The position numbers and the translations under genes are program-made. This document shows positions 56,005 to 64,000 of a stretch of 64,000 nucleotides of DNA, piece after piece. The notes under the pieces were generated by a model. The model had not been told where the DNA came from. It worked only from the letters and a program-made list of their open reading frames with translations, and did not search any database. Position 1 is the stretch's first letter, and each line of letters opens with the position of its first letter. Where the stretch lies: NCBI RefSeq assembly GCF_000241345.1, contig NZ_BAED01000040.1, forward strand, positions 62,001 to 126,000, written 5' to 3'. This stretch comes from Gordonia amarae NBRC 15530 (GTDB lineage Bacteria > Actinomycetota > Actinomycetes > Mycobacteriales > Mycobacteriaceae).

Positions 56005-59000
56005 CGAACACTTTACGGACGACGACCTTGGCCCGCCGGGTCACGCGCAGGTAGTGCTCCAGGAACTCCGCCCCTTCATCCTCGGCCCACCCCGCGGCGA
56101 AGGCGATCTGCCGCAGCTGCTGACCGGGTCCGGGCAGCTGATCGACGGGCTTGCCACGCACCAGGACCAGTGCGTTGCGCGCCTTGGTGGCCGTCAGCCA
56201 CGCCTCCTTGAGCTGGGCGACGTCGTTCTCGCCGAGAAGTTCCACCGACCCGACGGCGTCGAGCGATTCGAGGGTGGAGGTGTTGTGCAGCACCGGGAAG
56301 CGGTGCGCGTACTTGAGTTGCAGCAGCTGCACAGTCCACTCGATGTCGGCGAGGCCGCCGCGGCCGAGTTTCGTGTGCGTCATCGGATCGGCGCCGCGCG
56401 GCAGCCGTTCGGAGTCGACACGCGCCTTGATGCGGCGGATCTCCTTGACCGCCTCGCCCGACACCCCACCCTCGGGGTAACGGATCCGGTCGGCCATGTG
56501 CAGGAAGGCGACGCCGAGGTCGTCGTCCCCGGCCACCTGATGCGCTCGCAGCAGCGCCTGGATCTCCCACGGCAGGGCCCACTGCTCGTAGTAGGCGGCG
56601 TAGGAGGCCAGGGTGCGGACGATGGGCCCGTTGCGTCCTTCGGGCCGCAGGCCGGTGTCCACCTCCAGCGGCGGATCCTGGCTGGGTGAGCCGAGCATGG
56701 TACGGACGTTCTCGGCGACGGTCCTGGCCCATTTCACGGCCGTTTCCTCATCGACGCCGGGTTCGGGGTCGCAGACGAAGAGGACGTCGGCGTCGGAGCC
56801 GTAGCCGAGTTCTCCCCCGCCGAGCCGGCCCATGCCGATGACGGCCATCCGGGCGGGTGCCGGTTCACCGGACTGGCGCACCGAGTCGTCGATGACGACG
56901 GTGAGTGCGGCGTTGAGGACGGCCGCCCACACCGAGGACAGGGCCCGGCACACCTGTGGCACGTCCATCATGCCGAGGATGTCGGCGGACGCGATCCGCG
57001 CCAGTTCGGCGCGGCGGTGTGAACGGGCCACGGCGACAGCCCGTTTGAGGTCGCGCTGGCGCACGGTCGAGGCGATGAGACCCTTGGCGACGTCCTCGGG
57101 TTGCTGTTCGCACAGTTTGGGGCCGTGGGAGCCGTCGGAGTACAGGCGGATTGTCTCGGGCGAACGCATCAGCAGGTTGGCGATGAACTCGGAGGTGCCG
57201 AGCAGTTTCATCAGCCGTTCGGCGACCACGCCGTCGTCGCGCAGCAACCGCAGAAACCAGTCCTGGTCGATGACTTCGTCGCACAGTTTGCGGTAGTTGA
57301 GCAGACCGGCGTCGGGGTCGGGGGTGCGGCCGATCAACTCGAGCAGCCGCGGCAGGATGAGCAGTTGGATCTGTCCGCGCCGGCCGGCCCCCGAGGCCAG
57401 CGCCCGGATGTGACTCAGTGCCCGGTCGGGTTTGGCATAGCCCAGGGCGGCGAGCCGTCGCTGCGCCGCTGCACTGCTCAGGGTCAGTTCATCGGCGTTG
57501 AAGTGCATGACAGATTCGAGCAGTGGCCGGTAGAACAGCTTCTCGTGCAACCTCCGGATGCGCAGGCTCTGCCGGCGGATCTCGGCCCGCAGCACCTCGG
57601 TCGAGTCCTTGTCGCCCTGGCGCCGGATGTGCGCGGCACGGGCGAGCCAGCGCATGCCGGCGTCGTCACCGAACTCGGGCAGCAGGTGGGTCCGGCTCAG
57701 TTTCTGTAGTTGCAACCGGTGTTCGAGCAGGCGCAGGAACTGATAGGAGGCACTGAGGTTGGCACCGTCGTCACGACCGACGTAGCCGCCGTCGGTGAGC
57801 GCGGCGAGGGCGTCGACGGTGGCCTGGACGCGCAGGCTTTCGTCGACACGGCCGTGCACCATCTGCAGTAGTTGCACCGCGAACTCGACGTCGCGCAGGC
57901 TACCACTGCCGAGTTTGAGGTTGCGGTCGCGGAGTTCTTCGGGGACAAGGGATTCGACGCGGCGCCGCATCGCCTGCACCTCGGGCACGAAGTCGTCGCG
58001 TTCGGCGGCGTGCCACACCATCGGGTTGACCGCGTCGTAGTACTCGCGTGCCAGTTCCATGTCGCCGGTCATCGGCCGTGCCTTGAGCAGCGCCTGGAAC
58101 TCCCAGGTCTTGGCCCACCGCTTGTAGTACGCCAGATGCGATTCGAGGGTCCGGGTGAGCGCGCCGGCCTTGCCCTCGGGGCGCAGCGCGGCATCGACCT
58201 CGAAGAAGGCGAGCGTGCCCACGCGCATCATCTCGCCTGCGACGCGCGCGGATTTTCCGTCGGCGGGTTCGCTGACGAAGACGACGTCGACGTCGCTGAC
58301 GTAGTTGAGTTCGCGGGCACCGCATTTGCCCATCGCGATGACGGCCAGCCGCACTGTGATCGGCTTGTCGGCGAACACCTCGCGGTAGGCCACGGCGAGT
58401 GCGCCGGTCAGCGCGGCGTCGGCGAGGTCGGCCAGGTAGGCCCCTACCTGTGGGAACCACAGGACGGGTTCGTCCTCGACGGTGGAGGCGACGTCGTGCG
58501 CGGCCAGTTCGAGCAGCAGGTTCCGGTAGGCGATCCGCAGGGCGACCACGGCTTTGGGCCCGGTGATGCCGGCCCGGTAGACGAGGTTCCCCTTCTCGAC
58601 CTCCCCGGCCTCGGGTTCGGCGTCGACGGAGGCGAGCATCTGACGGAACAGTTCGTCCCGGTCGGGCAGCTCGGACGACAGCAGCCGGCGCCAGCTCGAC
58701 GTCTCGGCGACCAGGTGATCGCCGATCGCGTCGGACGATCCGAGCACACCGAACAGTCGGCCCCGGAATCCCTTGTCGGTGCGGAGTTCGGCGTCGATAT
58801 CGGCCCATTCCGGGCCTGCCGCGTCGTGCAGGCGGACGAGCGCACGCAACGCCAGGTCGGCGTCGGGTGCCCGGGACAGCGACCACAGCACATCGATCGA
58901 CTTCTCGTTGCTCCACCCCAGGGTGGCCAGGTTGGCCGCCGCGGCGTCGTCGAGCAGCCCCAGGCGGCCGGCGCTGGGCACGCTGCCGCGCCCGTACAAG

Positions 59001-59008
59001 GTACTCAC
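55997..59008 (-). CDS. glnE: Bifunctional glutamine synthetase adenylyltransferase/adenylyl-removing enzyme
   Basis: Regulates GlnA1 by adenylylating or deadenylylating its active-loop Tyr. The 1003 aa product has two nucleotidyltransferase domains. The N-terminal adenylyl-removing domain has the GxxD-x-D type site in [11 protein letters not shown] (about 235-245). The C-terminal adenylylating domain has [11 protein letters not shown], preceded by [14 protein letters not shown]. Helical bundles link them, and a further helical region closes the protein. It starts at GTG 59008 and lies in the same order as Rv2221c (glnA1, glnE, glnA2). The stop overlaps the EEP gene start. Activity is expected to respond to nitrogen status through PII. 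Confidence 0.96.
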   Translation of the reverse strand: MSTLYGRGSVPSAGRLGLLDDAAAANLATLGWSNEKSIDVLWSLSRAPDADLALRALVRLHDAAGPEWADIDAELRTDKGFRGRLFGVLGSSDAIGDHLVAETSSWRRLLSSELPDRDELFRQMLASVDAEPEAGEVEKGNLVYRAGITGPKAVVALRIAYRNLLLELAAHDVASTVEDEPVLWFPQVGAYLADLADAALTGALAVAYREVFADKPITVRLAVIAMGKCGARELNYVSDVDVVFVSEPADGKSARVAGEMMRVGTLAFFEVDAALRPEGKAGALTRTLESHLAYYKRWAKTWEFQALLKARPMTGDMELAREYYDAVNPMVWHAAERDDFVPEVQAMRRRVESLVPEELRDRNLKLGSGSLRDVEFAVQLLQMVHGRVDESLRVQATVDALAALTDGGYVGRDDGANLSASYQFLRLLEHRLQLQKLSRTHLLPEFGDDAGMRWLARAAHIRRQGDKDSTEVLRAEIRRQSLRIRRLHEKLFYRPLLESVMHFNADELTLSSAAAQRRLAALGYAKPDRALSHIRALASGAGRRGQIQLLILPRLLELIGRTPDPDAGLLNYRKLCDEVIDQDWFLRLLRDDGVVAERLMKLLGTSEFIANLLMRSPETIRLYSDGSHGPKLCEQQPEDVAKGLIASTVRQRDLKRAVAVARSHRRAELARIASADILGMMDVPQVCRALSSVWAAVLNAALTVVIDDSVRQSGEPAPARMAVIGMGRLGGGELGYGSDADVLFVCDPEPGVDEETAVKWARTVAENVRTMLGSPSQDPPLEVDTGLRPEGRNGPIVRTLASYAAYYEQWALPWEIQALLRAHQVAGDDDLGVAFLHMADRIRYPEGGVSGEAVKEIRRIKARVDSERLPRGADPMTHTKLGRGGLADIEWTVQLLQLKYAHRFPVLHNTSTLESLDAVGSVELLGENDVAQLKEAWLTATKARNALVLVRGKPVDQLPGPGQQLRQIAFAAGWAEDEGAEFLEHYLRVTRRAKVVVRKVFGA

Positions 59009-59117
59009 CCTTGAAACGGTAGCCGGTCGGCCCCACGGGCCGCGATCAGGTCAAGCGCACCAACCCACAGACGGCCGGGCAACAGGCCGATGCCAGGCCG
59101 CCCACATGTTTGGCCGC

Positions 59118-59239
59118 GTTGGTGGTTGTTGATCGAGGCCGCCCCCCGTCTGGACGACTGACTGAGCCAGGCGAGGAACGAGCCTGCGCGAAGGAAGGAA
59201 GAAGACCGGGGCACAAGGCCTCGATCAACAACCACCAAC
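59118..59239. repeat. Large inverted repeat between glnA2 and glnE
   Basis: Perfect 23-bp arms (59118-59140 with 59217-59239; the left arm reads GTTGGTGGTTGTTGATCGA onward) enclose a 76-nt middle. The middle contains TCTGGACGACTGACTGAGCC and GAAGGAAGAAGAC, similar to the loops of repeat copies B and D (TCTGGACTGACGAGTGAGCC and GAGGGAAGAACAC). The right arm ends 2 nt before the glnA2 stop. It fills most of the 233-nt glnA2-glnE gap. Confidence 0.92.
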
Positions 59240-59241
59240 CA

Positions 59242-60582
59242 TCACAACGGCAAGTAATTGCGGAGCTCGAACGGCGTGACGTGGCTGCGGTAGTTGGTCC
59301 ACTCGGTCCATTTGTTGCGCAGGAAGTAGTCGAAGACGTGTTCGCCGAGGGTTTCGGCGACGAGTTCGGACTCTTCCATCGCGACGAGGGCTTCGGCGAG
59401 GCTGCCGGGCAGTTCCTTGTACCCCATGGCGCGACGTTCGGCCGGGGTGAGTGCCCACACGTCGTCTTCGGCCTCGTCAGGAAGTTCGTAGTCCTCGGTG
59501 ATGCCTTTGAGCCCGGCGGCAAGGAGGACGGCGAACGCGAGGTACGGGTTGCACGCGGAGTCGACGCTGCGGATCTCGACGCGGCGTGAGGACACCTTGT
59601 TGGGGGTGTAGAGCGGTAGCCGGACGAGGGCGGACCGGTTGGCGCGTCCCCAGCTGGCAGCGGTGGGCGCCTCACCGCCGTGGATGAGGCGTTTGTAGCT
59701 GTTGACCCACTGGTTGGTGACGGCGCTGATCTCGTTGGCGTGGTGCAGGATGCCGGCGATGAACTTCTTGCCGGTGTCGGACAGCTGCATGGGGTCGTCG
59801 GGGTTGTGGAAGGCGTTGGTGTCGCCTTCGAACAGGCTCATGTGGGTGTGCATGGCCGAGCCGGGGTATTCGCTGAACGGTTTGGGCATGAAGGTGGCGG
59901 AGCTGCCTTCGGAGATGGCGACCTCTTTGATGACGTAGCGGAAGGTCATCACGTTGTCGGCCATGGAGAGGGCGTCGGCGTAGCGCAGGTCGATCTCCTG
60001 CTGGCCGGGGGCGCCTTCGTGGTGGGAGAACTCGACGGAGATCCCCATCGATTCGAGGGCTTCGATGGCGTGCCGGCGGAAGTGGGGTGCGGCGTCGTGG
60101 ACGGCCTGGTCGAAGTAGCCGCCGGAGTCGGCGGGGGTGGGCGGGGTGCCGTCGAGGGGGGCGTCCTTGAGGAGGAAGAACTCGATCTCGGGGTGCACGT
60201 AGCAGCTGAAGCCGAGGTCGGCGGCGCGGTTGAGGCCGCGGCGCAGCACGTGCCGGGAGTCTGCCCAGCTGGGGGTGCCGTCGGGCATGGCGACGTCGCA
60301 GAACATGCGGGCGGAGTGGTGGCGGCCGTTGGAGGTGGTCCACGGCAGGATCTGGAAGCTCGACGGGTCGGGTTTGAGGACGGTGTCCGCCTCGGACACG
60401 CGGGAGAAGCCTTCGATGGCGGAGCCGTCGAACCCGATGCCCTCGGTGAAGGCACCTTCGAGCTCGGCGGGTGCGATCGCTACTGACTTGAGATATCCGA
60501 GGACGTCGGTGAACCACAATCGGACGAATCGGATGTCACGCTCTTCGAGGGTCCGGAGCACGAATTCCTTTTGGCGATCCAT
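59242..60582 (-). CDS. glnA2: Glutamine synthetase homolog GlnA2
   Basis: Second type I glutamine synthetase-like enzyme, 446 aa (GSI-alpha size, without the adenylylation insert). Conserved blocks are FTDVLGYLKS, GFDGSAIEGF, EIEFFLL, SHHEGAPGQQEIDL, FMPKPFSEYPGSAMHTHMSL and NRSALVRLPLYTPN. In related actinomycetes GlnA2 is not the main ammonia-assimilating enzyme and some homologs act on polyamines; a glutamine synthetase role here is not certain. It lies upstream of glnE, separated by the large inverted repeat. ATG 60582 lies 8 nt after TACTGT, suggesting a leaderless transcript. Confidence 0.93.
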   Translation of the reverse strand: MDRQKEFVLRTLEERDIRFVRLWFTDVLGYLKSVAIAPAELEGAFTEGIGFDGSAIEGFSRVSEADTVLKPDPSSFQILPWTTSNGRHHSARMFCDVAMPDGTPSWADSRHVLRRGLNRAADLGFSCYVHPEIEFFLLKDAPLDGTPPTPADSGGYFDQAVHDAAPHFRRHAIEALESMGISVEFSHHEGAPGQQEIDLRYADALSMADNVMTFRYVIKEVAISEGSSATFMPKPFSEYPGSAMHTHMSLFEGDTNAFHNPDDPMQLSDTGKKFIAGILHHANEISAVTNQWVNSYKRLIHGGEAPTAASWGRANRSALVRLPLYTPNKVSSRRVEIRSVDSACNPYLAFAVLLAAGLKGITEDYELPDEAEDDVWALTPAERRAMGYKELPGSLAEALVAMEESELVAETLGEHVFDYFLRNKWTEWTNYRSHVTPFELRNYLPL

Positions 60583-60956
60583 ACCGTCGGACAGTAGGAG
60601 CCGCCTGTTAAATCCGTGTTACATTCACAATTCCGATGCGATAACCTGCAACTTTGCTTAAGAAATCTCAGCATATGAGACGCCTTGTGACTGGTGTGGC
60701 TCACCGATGCCCTGTCACGATGTGAGATGAGACGGGGCGGTCGGCCCTATTCTGCCGCCGATCCACCGAACGCGCACGTCGGCGCACCACCGGACGCCGC
60801 ACAGCAATCCTCGCCGACCCGATACGGCAGTCGACCCTGTGAGCAAGAGCACAGCCTGAACGGGTGTGAACGAGCGTTCGGCAGGTGGAGAATACGTGGT
60901 GTCCTACCCGCCCGGGTACCTGCTCAGCAGGACTCGAGGAACGAAATGAGACAACG
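60583..60956. other. glnA2/panB divergent intergenic region
   Basis: 374 nt without a supported gene. A locally AT-rich stretch (about 60600-60690) sits next to the glnA2 promoter (-10 TACTGT on the minus strand, 60591-60596). A GTAAC on the minus strand at about 60620 is followed by TTAAC, a weak GlnR-like match that I do not call. No riboswitch or strong hairpin was found. Confidence 0.6.
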
Positions 60957-61802
60957 ATGTCCGAAACCTCGGTCTACGGTGCTGCCCCCACCACCCCCGC
61001 CAAGCCCCGCCGCGCGATGCGCGTGCATCACCTCGCGCAGATGAAGGCCGACGGCGAGAAGTGGTCAATGCTCACCGCCTACGACTACTCCACCGCCCGC
61101 ATCTTCGACGACGCCGGCATCCCGGTCCTGCTCGTCGGCGACTCGGCCGCCAACGTCGTCTACGGCTACGACACCACCATCCCCGTCACCCTCGACGAGA
61201 TGATCCCGCTGATCCGTGGCGTGGTCCGCGGCGCGCCGCACGCCCTCGTCGTCGCCGACCTCACCTTCGGCAGCTACGAGGCCGGCCCGCAGCAGGCCCT
61301 CGAGTCGGCCACCCGCATCTTCAAGGAGACCGGCGCCCACGCGGTCAAGCTCGAAGGCGGCGAACGTGTCGCCGACCAGATCGCCACCCTCACCGCCGCC
61401 GGCATCCCGGTCGTGGCGCACATCGGGTTCACCCCGCAGTCCGTCAACGGGCTCGGCGGGTTCCGCGTCCAGGGCCGCGGCGATGCCGCCGACCAGCTCA
61501 TCGCCGACGCCATCGCCGTCCAGGAGGCGGGCGCGATCGCCGTCGTGATGGAGATGGTGCCCGCCGACCTCGCCGGCCAGATCACCCGCAAGCTCACCAT
61601 CCCCACCGTCGGGATCGGCGCGGGCAACGAGACCGACGCCCAGGTTCTCGTCTGGCAGGACATGGCCGGTTTCACCCACGGCAAGACCGCCAAGTTCGTC
61701 AAGCGTTTCGCCGACGTGGGCGGCGATCTGCGCAAGGCCGCCGAGCAGTACGCCGACGAGGTGCGTCGCGGCGTCTTCCCCGGCCCCGAACACTCCTACT
61801 GA
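60957..61802 (+). CDS. panB: 3-methyl-2-oxobutanoate hydroxymethyltransferase
   Basis: First committed enzyme of pantothenate (CoA) synthesis, adding a hydroxymethyl group from methylene-THF to ketoisovalerate. The 281 aa product has [20 protein letters not shown], the substrate/metal site [43 protein letters not shown] and [20 protein letters not shown] 60957 (MSETSVYGA) matches the length of M. tuberculosis PanB (Rv2225); the frame to 60885 is rejected. It stands alone with a strong terminator after it. Confidence 0.96.
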   Translation: MSETSVYGAAPTTPAKPRRAMRVHHLAQMKADGEKWSMLTAYDYSTARIFDDAGIPVLLVGDSAANVVYGYDTTIPVTLDEMIPLIRGVVRGAPHALVVADLTFGSYEAGPQQALESATRIFKETGAHAVKLEGGERVADQIATLTAAGIPVVAHIGFTPQSVNGLGGFRVQGRGDAADQLIADAIAVQEAGAIAVVMEMVPADLAGQITRKLTIPTVGIGAGNETDAQVLVWQDMAGFTHGKTAKFVKRFADVGGDLRKAAEQYADEVRRGVFPGPEHSY

Positions 61803-61811
61803 GTTTCCCTA

Positions 61812-61851
61812 CCTTGCTGCCGGTTCCGGAAATCCGGAACCGGCAGCAAGG
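61812..61851. terminator. Terminator between panB and tetR gene
   Basis: A perfect 19-bp stem (61812-61830 with 61833-61851) with a 2-nt apex lies 10 nt after panB and 12 nt from the convergent regulator stop. It has no T tract, but is by far the longest perfect hairpin of this type in the window. Confidence 0.78.
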
Positions 61852-61863
61852 GTCCCTGCGCTC

Positions 61864-62430
61864 TCACCCCATTCGTCGAAGAAACCTGCCGACCGTAGCC
61901 GCCAGGTCGCCGATCGACGTGTCGCCGTCGCCATACAGCAGCCGCACCAATCTCCCGGTCAGCAGGTCAACAAGATCCGTGGCGTCGGCCAGGGGTGTGT
62001 CACTTCCCAGTGCCTCGAACAGTCCGGTGGCGAGTTCCACCGAGAAGAGGCACCGCATCAACCCGACGCGTAGGTCTGATCGCTCCCGAACCTCACCGAA
62101 GAGTGCGAACACCGCGAGCGCCTGATCCCGCCTTTCCCCCGCGAGACCGGCCAACTGCCCTGCGATGAGGGCCGCGGCGCCGTCCACCGTGGCCGGAGCC
62201 GCGGACCCAGTGTGTGCATCGTCGAACGACGCCCGCGAATGGACCCGGATCCGTTCGACGACCGCCTCGATCAGGGCGGCCCGCGTCCGGTAGTAGTACG
62301 ACGTCGAGCCGGCGGGCAGGCCCGCATGCCGGTCGACGGCCTGATGGGTCAGTGCTCGCGCGCCACCCTCCGCCAGTACGGCGATCGCATGATCGGCGAT
62401 CAGCGGCCGCCTGTCCCCCGGTCGTGCCAC
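61864..62430 (-). CDS. TetR-family transcriptional regulator
   Basis: 188 aa repressor-type regulator. The N-terminal helix-turn-helix region is IADHAIAVLAEGGARALTHQ, then AVDRHAGLPAGSTSYYYRT, typical of TetR, followed by a helical ligand-binding domain. GTG 62430 has an AAAGGAGG ribosome binding site; the frame to 62490 is rejected. It is divergent from the ZapE-like gene, and the intervening region has a perfect 24-bp palindrome, a likely operator for both genes. The ligand is unknown. It lies next to, but is terminated away from, panB. Confidence 0.9.
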   Translation of the reverse strand: MARPGDRRPLIADHAIAVLAEGGARALTHQAVDRHAGLPAGSTSYYYRTRAALIEAVVERIRVHSRASFDDAHTGSAAPATVDGAAALIAGQLAGLAGERRDQALAVFALFGEVRERSDLRVGLMRCLFSVELATGLFEALGSDTPLADATDLVDLLTGRLVRLLYGDGDTSIGDLAATVGRFLRRMG

Positions 62431-62512
62431 GTTCCCTCCTTTACCGAAACCTTCGGTCCTGACACCGTCTCGCACCGAGACGCATCTCACCGATCAGGTC
62501 GCCTCACCTTCT

Positions 62513-62536
62513 ATTACTCTACGAGTATAGAGTAAT
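62513..62536. promoter_or_regulatory. Perfect palindromic operator for the TetR pair
   Basis: ATTACTCTA-CGAGTA-TAGAGTAAT: perfect 9-bp arms with a 6-nt centre, lying between the divergent regulator and the ZapE-like gene. TATACT on the minus strand lies inside it (-10 candidate of the regulator), and it abuts the GGAGG of the ATPase gene, so a bound dimer could block both genes. Confidence 0.85.
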
Positions 62537-62547
62537 GGAGGTCCACC

Positions 62548-63549
62548 ATGAATCTGCTTCGACGTCATTCACCGGGATCGTCAGCGACTGCGCTGGCCGC
62601 TCGGACTGCACCGTTGTTCCAGGAGTCCGTCGCGGCGTCCGGAATCGCCTTCGACGACGCCCAGTTGGGGGCGGTCGCAGCCATCACCGAATCAACCAGG
62701 ACAGGTATCTATCTCCACGGCACCACCGGTCGGGGTAAAACCGACCTGGCCACAAGGTATTTCGACGCGATACCGGGCGAGAACAACGTCCGGATGCACT
62801 TTCACGGCTTCCTTGACGACGTTCAGGCCCGCATCGCCCACGAACGCATCTCCCACCGCGATGCCATCCGGTCGATCATCGGCACGGCCCCCGCTGTGTT
62901 CTTCGATGAGTTCCACGTCCACGATGTCGCCGACGCGATATACCTGACCGAGTTGCTCCGCACGTTGTGCGACGGCCGGACACTCGTGGTCGCGACGAGC
63001 AACTACGCACCCGCTGATCTCATGCCGAATCCCTTGTTCCACCATAGGTTTTTAACGGCGATCGACATCATCACCAGATCGTTGACAGTGGTACCGATCG
63101 GCGATGGCCCGGACTACCGCACACGAGTTACGCACACCGACAATGGCTTTGCCTCTGGATACTGGCTAAGCCCCCTTGCGAGACAGAACAGTTCCGAACG
63201 AATACCACTGCACTCCGACGGAATCGCCTGCCACGCGACGCACACCGAATCCCGCACCGCCACCTTCACATTCACCGAAATATGCGAGCGACCCATCGGC
63301 ACCCGCCAATACCTTTGGCTGGCACACCATTTCAACGCCATCACGATCGTCGAAGTCCCCGACCTCGCCACCGCCGACCGGGACGCGCTCATGCGCCTGA
63401 CCAACCTGATCGACGTGCTCTACGACCGCGACATCCGCGTGGACGTCCACGCCGCCGGTCCGCCGGATCGCCTCCTCGACGCGCAACCCCCACCTCTCGA
63501 TGCCGCACGAACTGTCAGCCGGCTCGCCACACTCCGCGCGATCGGTTAG
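62548..63549 (+). CDS. AFG1/ZapE-family ATPase
   Basis: AAA-type ATPase of the AFG1/ZapE family (in E. coli, a division-linked FtsZ-associated ATPase; in mitochondria, a protein-quality factor). The 333 aa product has Walker A LHGTTGRGKTDLATRYFD (GTTGRGKT) and Walker B VFFDEFHVHDVADAIYL, the family-diagnostic FDEFxVxDxADA pattern, then a sensor-like ATSNYAP. ATG 62548 has GGAGG 6 nt upstream. Codon choice is a little looser than in neighbours (it includes TTA at 63052 and other AT-rich codons). Divergent control by a TetR regulator is uncommon for this family and suggests an induced, accessory role. Confidence 0.87.
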   Translation: MNLLRRHSPGSSATALAARTAPLFQESVAASGIAFDDAQLGAVAAITESTRTGIYLHGTTGRGKTDLATRYFDAIPGENNVRMHFHGFLDDVQARIAHERISHRDAIRSIIGTAPAVFFDEFHVHDVADAIYLTELLRTLCDGRTLVVATSNYAPADLMPNPLFHHRFLTAIDIITRSLTVVPIGDGPDYRTRVTHTDNGFASGYWLSPLARQNSSERIPLHSDGIACHATHTESRTATFTFTEICERPIGTRQYLWLAHHFNAITIVEVPDLATADRDALMRLTNLIDVLYDRDIRVDVHAAGPPDRLLDAQPPPLDAARTVSRLATLRAIG

Positions 63550-63582
63550 CACCACAGGATCGGCAGAGGGGGCACCTGTCAC

Positions 63583-63594
63583 GTACGTACGTAC
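63583..63594 (+). repeat. GTAC tandem repeat upstream of the kinase gene
   Basis: GTACGTACGTAC, a self-complementary triple repeat, about 45 nt before the kinase ATG. It could be a simple-sequence tract or a palindromic protein site; nothing else supports either. Confidence 0.6.
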
Positions 63595-63637
63595 AAGTAT
63601 TGTGGACGCCACTGTTCACTGACGAACTGCGGGGGCC

Positions 63638-64000
63638 ATGAAACTTCATCCTGGAAAACAATTTTCGGGGTACCACATCGAGCGGCGATTGGGTACCGGT
63701 GGCATGGGCGAGGTATATCTCGTGACCAACCCCTCATTGTCTCGCCGTGAAGCGATGAAGATCCTCTCCGTTTCCGGGCAGGGTAACGGCAATCTCGGGC
63801 AGCGATTCATGACCGAGGCACAGATTGCCGCCGGCCTCACCCACTCATCGATCGTGACCGTCTACCGTTACGGGATAGAGGACGACACGCCCTGGTTCAC
63901 CATGGCATATCTGGACGGCCCCGATCTGGCGGAGGCCACGCTGTCACCGACTGAGATCGGCGCGACCATCACCGAAGTCGCGGACGCTCTGGACTACGCG
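63638..64000 (+). CDS. Ser/Thr protein kinase, 3' part outside window
   Basis: Start of a second eukaryotic-type kinase; 121 codons are present and the frame stays open at the window end. The kinase opening is clear: SGYHIERRLGTGGMGEVYLV (glycine loop), the ATP lysine in REAMKIL, then EAQIAAGLTHSSIVTVYRYG and a hinge-like FTMAYLDGPDL. The catalytic loop, DFG and any membrane segment lie beyond the window. ATG 63638 is chosen from the typical short N-terminus; the preceding GGGGGCC is a weak ribosome binding site. Just upstream is a GTAC tandem repeat (63583-63594). The PknA/PknB type is likely; the partner and role are unknown. Confidence 0.85.
   Translation, partial: MKLHPGKQFSGYHIERRLGTGGMGEVYLVTNPSLSRREAMKILSVSGQGNGNLGQRFMTEAQIAAGLTHSSIVTVYRYGIEDDTPWFTMAYLDGPDLAEATLSPTEIGATITEVADALDYA

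Noticed and set aside
57872..59014. 380 aa plus-strand frame opposite glnE
   Set aside because: Gly/Val-rich antisense frame with no ribosome binding site and no domain.
60600..60640. GlnR-like site upstream of glnA2 (GTAAC-N6-TTAAC on the minus strand)
   Set aside because: The second half matches GAAAC at only 3 of 5 positions and there is no second pair, unlike the glnA1 site.

Overview
The window is high-GC chromosomal DNA from a mycolic-acid-type actinomycete (order Mycobacteriales). The gene order follows the Mycobacterium tuberculosis Rv2174-Rv2225 block and the matching Corynebacterium glutamicum aroF-glk-pimB'-qcr-cta-ltsA block. Carotenoid, cobalamin and heme oxygenase genes, and the general gene style, fit Gordonia or a close relative best; the genus is an inference. 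No rRNA, tRNA, transposase, prophage or CRISPR array was seen.

Layout. 0-2.5 kb: mannosyltransferase (mptA type) coupled to phytoene synthase. 2.6-11.1 kb: Rv2175c homolog divergent from kinase PknL, then leftward genes for AroG, an exoribonuclease, an acyltransferase, ROK glucokinase, and a coupled run of two SRPBCC proteins and an ArsA-like ATPase. 11.3-18.5 kb: FadD15, then PimB', a zinc-peptidase-like lipoprotein, two NlpC/P60 cell-wall hydrolases, a c-di-AMP (ydaO) riboswitch and a small CxxC protein. 18.9-22.5 kb: exonuclease/GIY-YIG fusion, a single-domain Lrp/AsnC protein, TrpD. 22.7-32 kb: respiratory supercomplex genes ctaE-qcrCAB and, on the other strand, ctaC-ctaF, plus AsnB/LtsA. 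32-38.7 kb: AdoK, ErpA-type protein, glycerate kinase, DUF3043, a CobU-CobT fusion, CobS, an amidohydrolase. 38.9-40.2 kb: two related small secreted proteins around a transporter remnant. 40.2-50 kb: IlvE, GcvT, leucyl aminopeptidase, the lipoyl group DlaT/SucB, epimerase, LipB, LipA, then DUF4191 and a lipoprotein. 50-60.6 kb: membrane propeller protein, RDD protein, glutamine synthetase GlnA1 with an upstream GlnR site, heme oxygenase, a membrane EEP phosphatase, GlnE and GlnA2. 60.9-64 kb: PanB, a TetR/ZapE-type divergent pair around a perfect operator-like palindrome, and the start of a second Ser/Thr kinase cut by the window edge.

How genes work together: energy metabolism (bcc-aa3 supercomplex), envelope biogenesis (MptA, PimB', NlpC/P60, AsnB/LtsA, PknL), nitrogen assimilation (GlnA1, GlnA2, GlnE, GlnR site) and lipoate/2-oxoacid dehydrogenase chemistry (DlaT, LipB, LipA) form compact modules. 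Many genes are translationally coupled (ATGA, TGATG and TAATG overlaps), and many others have a TAnnnT -10 box only 6-8 nt before the start codon, which suggests leaderless mRNAs.

The least explained content is non-coding: a dispersed composite repeat with two loop subtypes (2.5, 13.1, 18.5 and 18.7 kb, with a decayed copy at 27.7 kb), a similarly built inverted repeat between glnA2 and glnE, and a spaced dyad shared by the promoters of the two respiratory operons.
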